Below, piece by piece: positions 1-5,307 of a DNA stretch of 7,225 nt (position 1 is the first letter of the stretch; every line of letters begins with the position of its first letter). This DNA is from Eubacteriales bacterium (lineage in GTDB: Bacteria > Bacillota > Clostridia > Christensenellales > CAG-138), in the NCBI GenBank assembly GCA_030695285.1, contig JAUYTF010000126.1, positions 1-7,225 on the forward strand, given 5' to 3'. The notes under the pieces were generated by a model that did not search any database, was not told the DNA's origin, and was given only the letters and a program-made list of their open reading frames with translations. The position numbers and the translations under genes are program-made.

Positions 1-50
1 CGAAAAAACGCGAATTACGTCGATTAATCTCGAAGAATAGCGAAACGGTT
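1..50. repeat. Five CGA motifs in exact 10-bp phase (candidate regulator binding array)
   Basis: CGA begins at 1, 11, 21, 31 and 41, one per 10 bp and so on the same face of the helix. The units read roughly CGAWDWANNN: base 4 is A, A, T, A, A and base 7 is A in four of five. Four contain CGAA, the core of the Spo0A box (TGNCGAA), but the bases before CGA (ACG, CGT, TCT, TAG) match that consensus only partly. Tandem 0A boxes about 10 bp apart are known to bind Spo0A domains head to tail. The array ends just before a putative -35 and precedes a gene for a Spo0A-like domain, so autoregulation is a reasonable inference. It starts at the window edge and may continue upstream. Confidence 0.6.
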
Positions 51-77
51 GATATTTGTTATTATGTAGATTAATGT
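49..77 (+). promoter_or_regulatory. Putative sigma-A promoter of the Spo0A-like gene
   Basis: TTGATA at 49-54 is followed after 17 bp by TAATGT at 72-77, giving a usable -35/-10 pair. Transcription would start near 84, leaving a leader of about 30 nt. The last phased CGA (41-43) lies 5 bp upstream of the -35, the usual place for an activator or for a repressor blocking polymerase. The -10 is a weak match, so strength may depend on the bound protein. An alternative -10, TATTAT at 60-65, has no good -35. Confidence 0.4.
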
Positions 78-113
78 CTGTTTATTGGGGAAAAAAACAG
101 GGAGGACAGGCAC

Positions 114-440
114 ATGAGGAGAATGATCGACCAAGAGTTGCTTCGGCTTGGCGCACCATCCGGACGACTTGGATATGTGCAGATGGCAATGACACTCGAA
201 CTCATCATGCAAGAGGAGCAGGTGACAAGCACCACGCGCGTACTGTATCCGAAAGTGGCAGAGCGCTGCGGCACCAAACCCGCGCGCATCGAACGAAACG
301 TGCGCGAGGAGATCAAAGCCATCTGGAACTTTGGCAACCAGAAGCGCCTGGATCAGCTTTTCATCAACCGCGGGAAGTATCCACCAGGAAACAAAGAGTT
401 TTTATACACGATCGCGCGGTACTTGCAGCAGAACAGCTAG
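114..440 (+). CDS. Stand-alone Spo0A C-terminal (sigma-A-interacting/DNA-binding) domain protein
   Basis: The 108-residue protein matches only the DNA-binding half of the sporulation regulator Spo0A. RVLYPKVAE (42-50) corresponds to the KVLYPDIA segment of Bacillus Spo0A, and residues 54-71 (TKPARIERNVREEIKAIW) to its recognition-helix region with the conserved R-x-E-R pattern. Residues 72-83 match the following helix (GN...LF). There is no N-terminal receiver domain, no phosphorylatable aspartate and no signal peptide, so control by phosphorelay is unlikely. It probably acts as a cytoplasmic DNA-binding regulator whose output depends on its amount. The ATG at 114 has GGAGG at 101-105 with 8 nt spacing; the ATG at 123 lacks a suitable site. 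It is transcribed alone, convergent with the flavoprotein gene. Targets are unknown; the phased CGA array upstream is the obvious candidate. The domain call is firm; a direct role in sporulation is not shown. Confidence 0.85.
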   Translation: MRRMIDQELLRLGAPSGRLGYVQMAMTLELIMQEEQVTSTTRVLYPKVAERCGTKPARIERNVREEIKAIWNFGNQKRLDQLFINRGKYPPGNKEFLYTIARYLQQNS

Positions 441-463
441 AGAGCACACATCGTTCTTATTCT

Positions 464-511
464 AAAGATTTTCTATACACGATCGCACGGTATTTGCAGC
501 AAAATAGCTGA
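464..511 (+). pseudogene. 3'-end relic of a second Spo0A-like paralogue
   Basis: This 48-bp stretch repeats the final 15 codons plus stop of the preceding gene (393-440), 71 bp downstream and in a different reading frame relative to it. Forty of 48 bases agree. Of the six sense-codon differences five are silent and one changes Glu to Asp; the stop is TGA instead of TAG. Such a pattern points to two genes that diverged under selection for protein sequence, not to recent slippage. The upstream part (about 446-463) reads THRSYS in the relic frame and may be further decayed paralogue. There is no start codon or RBS of its own. It could be translated only by frameshifting from the intact gene, for which I see no convincing slippery site. 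Confidence 0.65.
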
Positions 512-530
512 CGCTGAAAAGCGGCGCAAA

Positions 531-555
531 AAAAGCGGGGATAACCTCCGCTTTT
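531..555. terminator. Bidirectional rho-independent terminator between convergent genes
   Basis: AAAAGCGGGG (531-540) pairs with CCTCCGC-type bases (546-555), giving ten pairs with one G-T, around the loop ATAAC. Read on the minus strand the stem is followed by seven T's (complement of 528-534), a strong terminator for the flavoprotein operon whose last gene stops at 573. Read on the plus strand the stem ends in CTTTT, a weaker terminator for the Spo0A-like gene and its relic. Confidence 0.8.
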
Positions 556-572
556 GCATGATTCGCGTTATG

Positions 573-1397
573 TTAAAATGAGCGGATTGGCTCGATCGTC
601 TCACTGCGCGGATAGACGTATTCCATCTTCGGCGGCATAGAGTTATAGACGCGCGCTATCTCCAGTGTGCCCTTTGTGTATCGCCCTTTGACCAGCACAC
701 TCTCCATCTTGAGGTTCAGGCACAGGATAGAGGCTTTCGCGCCGTCGGGAATCTGACGCAGTTCCTTGCCAAACGGGAGACCGACCAACACAATGCGATC
801 CGAGCCCGCGCTGGTTGCCTGCACGACGGGGAGGAGTTGCGCTTCGCCCGCTGCATCGAAATAACACAAAAATTTCAGCGAATCCAGCTGCGAAAAGAGC
901 GCCTGCCCGACCGGGGGTAGCGCATTTTTCTCGCTCCTGCGCACAAAAACGGCTTTCACGCGAGAGAGAATTGCGCCGAGCACGATGGCACCCATCGGCA
1001 GGGGCGTAATTGGGCTGATGCGCTCCAGATTGAGATAGAAGATGCGGTAAAACCCCATATAGGAGTTATAGCGAAAGAGCGGCTTATTGTTGTACAGATC
1101 GAATTCCTTGCCCGTGTTTGCGCTGTGTGTATAGGTGGCGTTGCCCGAGAGATAGCGCTTGTCTGCGCTGAGCACGAGAAAGCTCACACGCGGCTTGTCG
1201 AGGATAAAGCGCTTGCTCAAGCCCGCCGAAAACTGCCCGAATGTTAGCGCATGATCACCCAGCGCCTGAATGGACGAGATGAACGAGAGATGCGGATATC
1301 CGCTCTCGTCCTCGGTAGCGAGTACGCCGACCTTGCTGTCGCAGTCCATCATGTCGATAGAAGCATCGTTAATCCTGTCAAAAAAAAGAGATTTCAT
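573..1397 (-). CDS. Pyridoxamine 5'-phosphate oxidase-like FMN split-barrel protein, two barrel-like halves
   Basis: The 274-residue protein resembles the flavin-binding split-barrel (PNPOx-like) superfamily. Residues 22-90 carry the typical run of strands: KVGVLAT, then G-Y-P-H-L-S-F-I, a glycine-rich turn, KRFILDKPRVSFLV and a closing G-N-A-T-Y strand. Residues 175-241 show the same order (KFLCYFD, G-E-A-Q-L-L-P-V, IVLVGLPFGKELRQI, KASILCLNL, GRYT), suggesting an internal duplication. Most relatives are single-barrel proteins that dimerise. No membrane segment or signal peptide is seen. The ATG at 1397 has GGAGG at 1406-1410 with 8 nt spacing. It is the last gene of the putative glycyl radical enzyme operon, 97-102 bp after the activase with no terminator between, and ends at a strong terminator. 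A flavin reductase or other redox helper is possible, but the substrate and partner are unknown. The superfamily is fairly sure; the function is not. Confidence 0.7.
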   Translation of the reverse strand: MKSLFFDRINDASIDMMDCDSKVGVLATEDESGYPHLSFISSIQALGDHALTFGQFSAGLSKRFILDKPRVSFLVLSADKRYLSGNATYTHSANTGKEFDLYNNKPLFRYNSYMGFYRIFYLNLERISPITPLPMGAIVLGAILSRVKAVFVRRSEKNALPPVGQALFSQLDSLKFLCYFDAAGEAQLLPVVQATSAGSDRIVLVGLPFGKELRQIPDGAKASILCLNLKMESVLVKGRYTKGTLEIARVYNSMPPKMEYVYPRSETIEPIRSF

Positions 1398-1473
1398 CGT
1401 TTATGCCTCCGAATACAATTGAAGCATCGTTAGTCCTGTCAAAATAAAAAAACTCATCGTTTATACCTCCGAA
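1353..1473 (-). repeat. Diverged 60-bp tandem duplication spanning the flavoprotein start
   Basis: Two adjacent copies cover the RBS, start codon and first codons: the functional one at 1413-1353 and an upstream one at 1473-1414 (minus-strand reading). Shared blocks are TTCGGAGG(T/C)ATAAACGATGA and GACAGGA(C/T)TAACGATGCTTC, each with one mismatch. Between them the T-rich segment differs in several bases and is one base shorter in the upstream copy. This single-base difference puts the upstream ATG out of frame with the gene. Confidence 0.85.
1401..1457 (-). CDS. Possible 18-codon upstream ORF / 5'-end relic before the flavoprotein gene
   Basis: The duplicated start region supplies its own GGAGG (1466-1470), 8 nt spacing and ATG (1455-1457). 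The reading frame encodes MSFFILTGLTMLQLYSEA and stops at TAA 1401-1403, three bases before the ATG of the flavoprotein gene. Ribosomes finishing this ORF would stop on top of the flavoprotein RBS, so translational coupling is possible. It may equally be the silent 5' end of a lost paralogue. The peptide matches the flavoprotein N-terminus only in a shifted frame, so no function of the peptide itself is suggested. Confidence 0.35.
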   Translation of the reverse strand: MSFFILTGLTMLQLYSEA

Positions 1474-1499
1474 CAAAATCGTCAATCCGAGGGAAGAAG

Positions 1500-2432
1500 C
1501 TAATCCTCCGGTGAGAGAGCGCCCGTCGAGCGGATGTCCTCACAAGCGCGGGTGCTTCGCGCCACCGCGAGTAGTTCGTCCATGCGTTTCTTTGAAACCA
1601 ACGGCGCGTCCTTGAAAGACCAGTCGATATCCAGTCGCTCGTATTTATCCGTGCAGAGATTGTTCAACGCGCAGAGCTCCCAGCGTTCCGCCCCGCCGAT
1701 GGCGCTGATGCGGTCTCCGATGGCGCGGATGTTTTCGTCCGAATCGGTCGCATTCGGGATGATCGGCGTACGAATCCAGAGCCTGCCGTTTCCTTTTGCC
1801 CAGAGCGCCGCGACGCCGAGGTTTCGAAGTATCATCGCGTTGCCGCGTCCTGTCCAGCGCATATGCTCCGCGTCGTTCATGAGTTTGAGGTCGTAGAGCA
1901 GTATGTCCGTATACGGCAGCGCTGCCTGCAACTGCTCTGTAAACACCATGCCGCAGGTATCGACCGCAGTCTGAATGCCTTCGGCTTTGAGCAGGCGGAG
2001 CAGCTCAACCGCGCCGTCTTGCAGCAGCGCTTCACCGCCGGAGAGGGTCACGCCGCCGTCTCTGCCGAAATAGGCGCGGTCCTTGACCAGCTCACGGCAA
2101 AGATCCGCCGCCTCGGTGTCGATGCCCTTGCATTCCAGCGCGAGCGCGGGGCAGGCGGAGACGCAAGCGCAGCAGCCGGTGCAAAGCCTGCGGTCGATGT
2201 GTACGCCGTCCTCATCGCGGCTCAATCCTTCGTTGGGGCAAACATTTTCGCAGCTGCCGCAGTGGATGCAGCGCGAGGCGATCCAATGCACCTGAAACTT
2301 TTTTGCGATGCTCTCGGGGTTGTGACACCATGCGCACGCAAGCGAGCAGCCTTTGAGAAAGATGGTGGTGCGAAGTCCCGGGCCGTCCTCGCTGGACATG
2401 CGCTGGATATCGAGATAGCGGATTTTTGTCAT
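1500..2432 (-). CDS. Glycyl radical enzyme activating enzyme (radical SAM, two extra 4Fe-4S clusters)
   Basis: The 310-residue protein installs the glycyl radical on its partner by reductive cleavage of S-adenosylmethionine. The radical SAM motif CxxxCxxC is C29, C33, C36 (GCSLACAWCHNPES). A ferredoxin-like insert follows with C55/C58/C61/C65 and C84/C87/C90/C94, the arrangement seen in activases of non-PFL glycyl radical enzymes; classical PflA lacks the insert. The SAM-binding SGGE motif is at 131-134, and DILLYDLKLM is the usual later strand of this family. Length is normal for the class. It lies 53 bp downstream of the glycyl radical enzyme on the same strand, the expected partner arrangement. 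The ATG at 2432 has no close Shine-Dalgarno; AAGGG lies more than 20 nt away, so translation may be coupled or weak. The insert likely needs a low-potential electron donor, not identified here. Confidence 0.93.
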   Translation of the reverse strand: MTKIRYLDIQRMSSEDGPGLRTTIFLKGCSLACAWCHNPESIAKKFQVHWIASRCIHCGSCENVCPNEGLSRDEDGVHIDRRLCTGCCACVSACPALALECKGIDTEAADLCRELVKDRAYFGRDGGVTLSGGEALLQDGAVELLRLLKAEGIQTAVDTCGMVFTEQLQAALPYTDILLYDLKLMNDAEHMRWTGRGNAMILRNLGVAALWAKGNGRLWIRTPIIPNATDSDENIRAIGDRISAIGGAERWELCALNNLCTDKYERLDIDWSFKDAPLVSKKRMDELLAVARSTRACEDIRSTGALSPED

Positions 2433-2433
2433 A

Positions 2434-2481
2434 TCAACACCGATTCTGATTTTCCCTTGCGATTATTTTTATTTTGTCTCT
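2434..2481 (-). pseudogene. Possible 3'-end relic of a glycyl radical enzyme gene
   Basis: In the gap between the glycyl radical enzyme and its activase, a frame reads RDKIKIIARENQNRC and stops at TGA 2434-2436, one base before the activase ATG. The true enzyme ends ELQNEIIARESHSKY and stop. The two align at the stop codon: IIARE is identical, S/N, H/Q, S/N and K/R differ conservatively. At DNA level GCAAGGGAAA is shared exactly and is followed by (A/G)TCA. A 3-base net gap lies farther upstream. The match is short, so chance cannot be excluded, but position, frame and stop agree with a paralogue remnant. Confidence 0.45.
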
Positions 2482-2485
2482 TAGC

Positions 2486-4975
2486 TTAGTATTTACTGTG
2501 ACTTTCCCTTGCAATAATTTCATTTTGCAGCTCTCTGCCGATGCTCGTGAAGTATGCGTTATATCCAGTAATGCGCACGAGCAGGTTTTTGTAGTTCTCC
2601 GGGCGCTTTTGCGCGTCTTTGAGCGTCTCTGCGTCGAGAATATTGATCTGCAGCGCGGTGCCGCCGTTTTCCGTATAGCCGCGCAAAAACGCTTTGAGCT
2701 TCTCGCGCCGCTCGTGATCGCGCATCAAGGAGGGAGAGAGCGTGATGGTATGGCTTGCTCCGTTGGGGAGCAGGTTGACGACGTTGCCGTGGCTGTCCCT
2801 GCCGCCGAGCGCTTTGCCGACGGAGTTTGCGTTGCCCGTCGGCCCGTTGGTGTCCGCACCGTTGACGGGGCAGATGGCGTTGCTTAAAAACTGTCCGCGC
2901 GCGCGCCCGTCCGCTGTGGCGGGGAGGATGAAGCCTGAGCCAATCCAGTAGTTCCAGCTCAGCATGCCGGGGCGGAACTGTGCGTTGGTCGATTTGGTCT
3001 TGTAGCCCCAGACGATGTCCGACCAGTCGTTCATTACGCGGAGTGCCAGCGCATCCGCCGCGTCATCATCTCTGCCGTATTTCGGGGCGCGGTTCTTTGC
3101 CTGCGCCTGTAAGATCTCAAAGCCCTCCCAGTTGGCTTGAAGCGCGCGAATCAGCGTGTCCATCGTGCAGAACTTTTTGTCATACACAAGATACCGGATT
3201 GCGAGCAGCGAGTCAACCGTTGTCGCGAATGTCACGCCTTCAACTGTAACAAACGAAAGCTCCGCGCCGCCCTGCGTGCAATCCTTGCCACTCTCGGCGC
3301 AGCCCTTGACGAGGCAGCTTAAGTACGGCGTCGGCCCAAATGTTGCACGAAGCGCGGTGGAGCGCTCATACAGCGCCGCCATGCGGTCCATCACGTAGCG
3401 AAGTTGAATTAAGAACGCCGCATAAAACGCCTCAAAATCCGCAAACGCGCGCGGGTCTCCTGTCTTTGGCGCGTCTGTTTCGGCGGGGTAAGGGGTGCCC
3501 CAGAGGGCGTCGGTGTAGACGATCAAATCCTGCCCATCGCCCAGTACAAGCTCAACCGCCTTGACGAGGTTCGGGTTGCAGTCCACGGTCGCCGAGCGGT
3601 CGTTGCCGCACATGGTGTTCTCGAGGCACCCGACGGAAGCGTAGTCAAACACGTTGTTCTCATTGATCAGATGTTCGACATGCGCGCGCTTTGCTTCCTC
3701 CAGCATGCCTGCCATCGAGCGCTCGTCAAAGTTGAGCAAAAACGGCGCGCCCTGACTCGTTGCGATCATGTCTACCACTTTGTCGAGCAGCGCGTCGGGA
3801 GAGTTTTTATGAAGCCGCACGTTCGGCTTGGGCTCGAGGATGGGGCTCATCTCGTCGATGACTTCGAGGAAAACCCATGTCAAATCGTTCGTCATGTCCG
3901 CGCCGCCCTTGCCGAGGCCGGAGAGGTTGAAGAGCTGCCCGTAGCCCGCCGTGATGCCCTGATTTCCCGTTTGAATCATCGCATCGTAAGCGTAGTTGCA
4001 GTGCATCCAGAAACACTTGAGCAGCTCCTTGCCAAATTCGCGATCCATGCCGGCTTTCATCGATTCCTGCCAGTAGGGCAGCAGATATTGGTCTATTCTT
4101 CCAAAGGAGACACCAGCGCCGGGATAGTTTTCGTCCGTCAGCACCAGCATATGCGTGAGCCAAAGCGACTGAATCGCCTCGTAAAAATTGCGCGCGGGTT
4201 TGCTCGGCACGCGCAGGAGAACTTCGCGCATGGTCAGCAGTTCCGCGTGGCGCGCGGCACACGGCTCTTCGTTTGCAAGCGTTTCGCAAAGAGAAGCATA
4301 CTTTGCCGCGAGCGCGACGGGCATATCGCAGCCGAGCAGCATGCCGCGCAGCTGACCGGCCGCATCGCTTGCTTGTTCGGCAGGGGAAAGCGCGTCATAT
4401 CTTGCCTGCAGATCCGCCTTGACACCAAAGAAGCCTTTTTGCAGCACGCTTGGATAGTCGGGGATCAGATGCCCGCTGGTAGCTCCGCAGTTGCCGTAAC
4501 CGCGATGCTGAAACGCAAACGTCGCCTTGCGGATGCCGTCTTTCCCCAGAATGCGCTCATTTCGCGCTTTTGCCTCTTCCTTGCTCCAGCAACGGGAGGC
4601 CATGAGGTTAAATCGCCCACCCGCGATCAGATCGCCGGGCAAGATCTCTTGCGGCATGCGGTTCACGATGGCTTCTTTGATGAGCCATGCGCGGCGTTCC
4701 GGCAGAGAAAGCGAGAAGAAGCCCTTCGGCGGCTCGATGGTGCGCGCCGCCATGAGGAATGATTTTCGAAACGTTGAAAGAAACGAATACACTTCCGGCA
4801 CGATCAGAAAGCTCGTTTCATCGAATACTTCATCCCAGGGCGTGCCCGTCGTAAACGCGGCAAACTCGTTGTTCCAGCCGCGCTTGTCGCCCTGAAAATA
4901 ATAATCTCTCAGCCATTGAATGCGCGGTGAAAGATGGTGCGGCTCCTTGACACCCGTTTTTGTGACGGCTTCCAT
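2486..4975 (-). CDS. Glycyl radical enzyme of unassigned substrate (pyruvate formate-lyase superfamily)
   Basis: The 829-residue protein has the full layout of a glycyl radical enzyme. N-terminal PFL-like domain signatures include SGHLIPDYPSVLQKG (about 165-180) and a PNVRLHKNSP strand. The active-site loop GCLENTMCG supplies Cys450 (thiyl radical) and Glu452 (likely acid/base, as in CutC and glycerol dehydratase). TADGR is at 687-691, then a D-T-N-G-P-T segment. The radical site is VRITGYNAY with Gly804, 25 residues from the C-terminus. Cys-x-Glu argues against true pyruvate formate-lyase, which uses adjacent Cys-Cys. The proline after Glu typical of GCVEP dehydratases and CutC is Asn453; arylacetate decarboxylases also lack it (from memory of GCVET-type loops), but that is not enough to assign a reaction. 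The start has AAGGAG at 4984-4989, 8 nt away. It heads the operon with its activase and would be destroyed by oxygen. Confidence 0.92.
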   Translation of the reverse strand: MEAVTKTGVKEPHHLSPRIQWLRDYYFQGDKRGWNNEFAAFTTGTPWDEVFDETSFLIVPEVYSFLSTFRKSFLMAARTIEPPKGFFSLSLPERRAWLIKEAIVNRMPQEILPGDLIAGGRFNLMASRCWSKEEAKARNERILGKDGIRKATFAFQHRGYGNCGATSGHLIPDYPSVLQKGFFGVKADLQARYDALSPAEQASDAAGQLRGMLLGCDMPVALAAKYASLCETLANEEPCAARHAELLTMREVLLRVPSKPARNFYEAIQSLWLTHMLVLTDENYPGAGVSFGRIDQYLLPYWQESMKAGMDREFGKELLKCFWMHCNYAYDAMIQTGNQGITAGYGQLFNLSGLGKGGADMTNDLTWVFLEVIDEMSPILEPKPNVRLHKNSPDALLDKVVDMIATSQGAPFLLNFDERSMAGMLEEAKRAHVEHLINENNVFDYASVGCLENTMCGNDRSATVDCNPNLVKAVELVLGDGQDLIVYTDALWGTPYPAETDAPKTGDPRAFADFEAFYAAFLIQLRYVMDRMAALYERSTALRATFGPTPYLSCLVKGCAESGKDCTQGGAELSFVTVEGVTFATTVDSLLAIRYLVYDKKFCTMDTLIRALQANWEGFEILQAQAKNRAPKYGRDDDAADALALRVMNDWSDIVWGYKTKSTNAQFRPGMLSWNYWIGSGFILPATADGRARGQFLSNAICPVNGADTNGPTGNANSVGKALGGRDSHGNVVNLLPNGASHTITLSPSLMRDHERREKLKAFLRGYTENGGTALQINILDAETLKDAQKRPENYKNLLVRITGYNAYFTSIGRELQNEIIARESHSKY

Positions 4976-5036
4976 GGATTATGCTCCTTTCGGTTGCAGA
5001 AAATGTGCGAACAGAAAACAATCATAAACATATAGG

Positions 5037-5092
5037 ATCGATGTGATGAGAAATGGTAGAAAATCGGGTTATTTCGTGAAATGTATCGATGT
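5037..5092 (-). promoter_or_regulatory. Operator-like palindromes in the glycyl radical enzyme leader
   Basis: A perfect inverted repeat, ATTTC-GT-GAAAT, lies at 5071-5082, about +6 to +17 from the predicted start. The octamer ATCGATGT occurs at 5085-5092, over the predicted start, and again at 5037-5044, 48 bp away; its ATCGAT core is itself palindromic. Such placement suits a repressor that blocks initiation. No regulator gene that would obviously bind them is in the window, and the sites are short enough to occur by chance. Confidence 0.35.
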
Positions 5093-5093
5093 C

Positions 5094-5122
5094 ATTATAA
5101 TACAAACACGAACGCAGGGCAA
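5094..5122 (-). promoter_or_regulatory. Putative promoter of the glycyl radical enzyme operon
   Basis: On the minus strand a perfect TATAAT (complement of 5094-5099) lies 17 bp from TTGCCC (complement of 5117-5122), matching the -35 consensus at four of six bases. Transcription would begin near 5087, giving a leader of about 110 nt before the ATG at 4975. Confidence 0.6.
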
Positions 5123-5176
5123 TCTTCTGCGGGTTTCACGTAAAGAATCGCATCTACAAAGCAAAAAAACGAAGAG

Positions 5177-5272
5177 TGTCTTATGAAAAGCAGCTTTGCA
5201 GAGAAGCTTGCAAGCAAACAAAACTGTCTTATGAAAAGCAGCTTTGCAGAGAATCCTGCAAGCAAACAAACG
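5177..5272. repeat. Two tandem 48-bp repeats
   Basis: Copy 1 is 5177-5224 and copy 2 is 5225-5272, head to tail, each beginning TGTCTTATGAAAAGCAGC. They differ at about four bases (AAGCTT/AATCCT and the last bases), so they are close but not identical. The first contains the palindrome GCTTGCAAGC. The unit lies in the 330-bp gap between the kinase terminator and the glycyl radical enzyme promoter and does not overlap a gene I accept. It is not a CRISPR, since there are no spacers. It may be part of a dispersed intergenic repeat family in this lineage. Confidence 0.85.
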
Positions 5273-5291
5273 CCCCGCCATAGAGCGGGGC
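5272..5291 (-). terminator. Rho-independent terminator of the sugar kinase
   Basis: GCCCCGC (5272-5278) pairs perfectly with GCGGGGC (5285-5291) around a 6-base loop. On the minus strand the hairpin is followed by GTTTGTTTG, an interrupted T tract supplied by the adjoining 48-bp repeat. It begins 17 bp after the kinase stop codon. Confidence 0.75.
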
Positions 5292-5307
5292 AGTTGATGT
5301 GCAGTGA

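Larger units (their letters stand above)
4976..5307. other. Intergenic region between sugar kinase and glycyl radical enzyme
   Basis: This 332-bp gap holds, from right to left on the minus strand, the kinase terminator, the two 48-bp repeats, the TTGCCC-N17-TATAAT promoter, the operator-like palindromes and the AAGGAG ribosome site. I find no credible coding region: short frames through the repeats begin inside the terminator or within the repeat and lack ribosome sites. I do not recognise a riboswitch in the roughly 110-nt leader. Confidence 0.6.

Noticed and set aside
1452..1487. TTGACG and TATAAA as a promoter directly upstream of the flavoprotein gene
   Set aside because: The spacing is 14 bp, too short, and TATAAA overlaps the spacer between ribosome site and start codon; cotranscription with the activase fits better.
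1863..2489. A 208-codon plus-strand frame over the activase gene
   Set aside because: It is antisense to well-conserved radical SAM and ferredoxin motifs and is rich in Ala/Arg, as expected of a shadow frame.
3671..4762. A 363-codon open frame on the plus strand inside the glycyl radical enzyme gene
   Set aside because: It lies antisense to a gene with complete catalytic motifs, has no recognisable domain and arises from GC-rich codon bias.
5004..5013. A TGTGCGAACA sequence as a possible 0A box in the glycyl radical enzyme leader
   Set aside because: It is a single imperfect match with an extra base and no phased neighbours, so it does not support regulation by the Spo0A-like protein.
5177..5272. 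CRISPR array
   Set aside because: The two repeats are directly adjacent with no spacers and no cas genes are present.
5069..5281. A 70-codon minus-strand frame through the 48-bp repeats
   Set aside because: Its ATG lies within the kinase terminator, it has no ribosome site, and its repeated KAAFHKT peptide simply reflects the DNA repeat.
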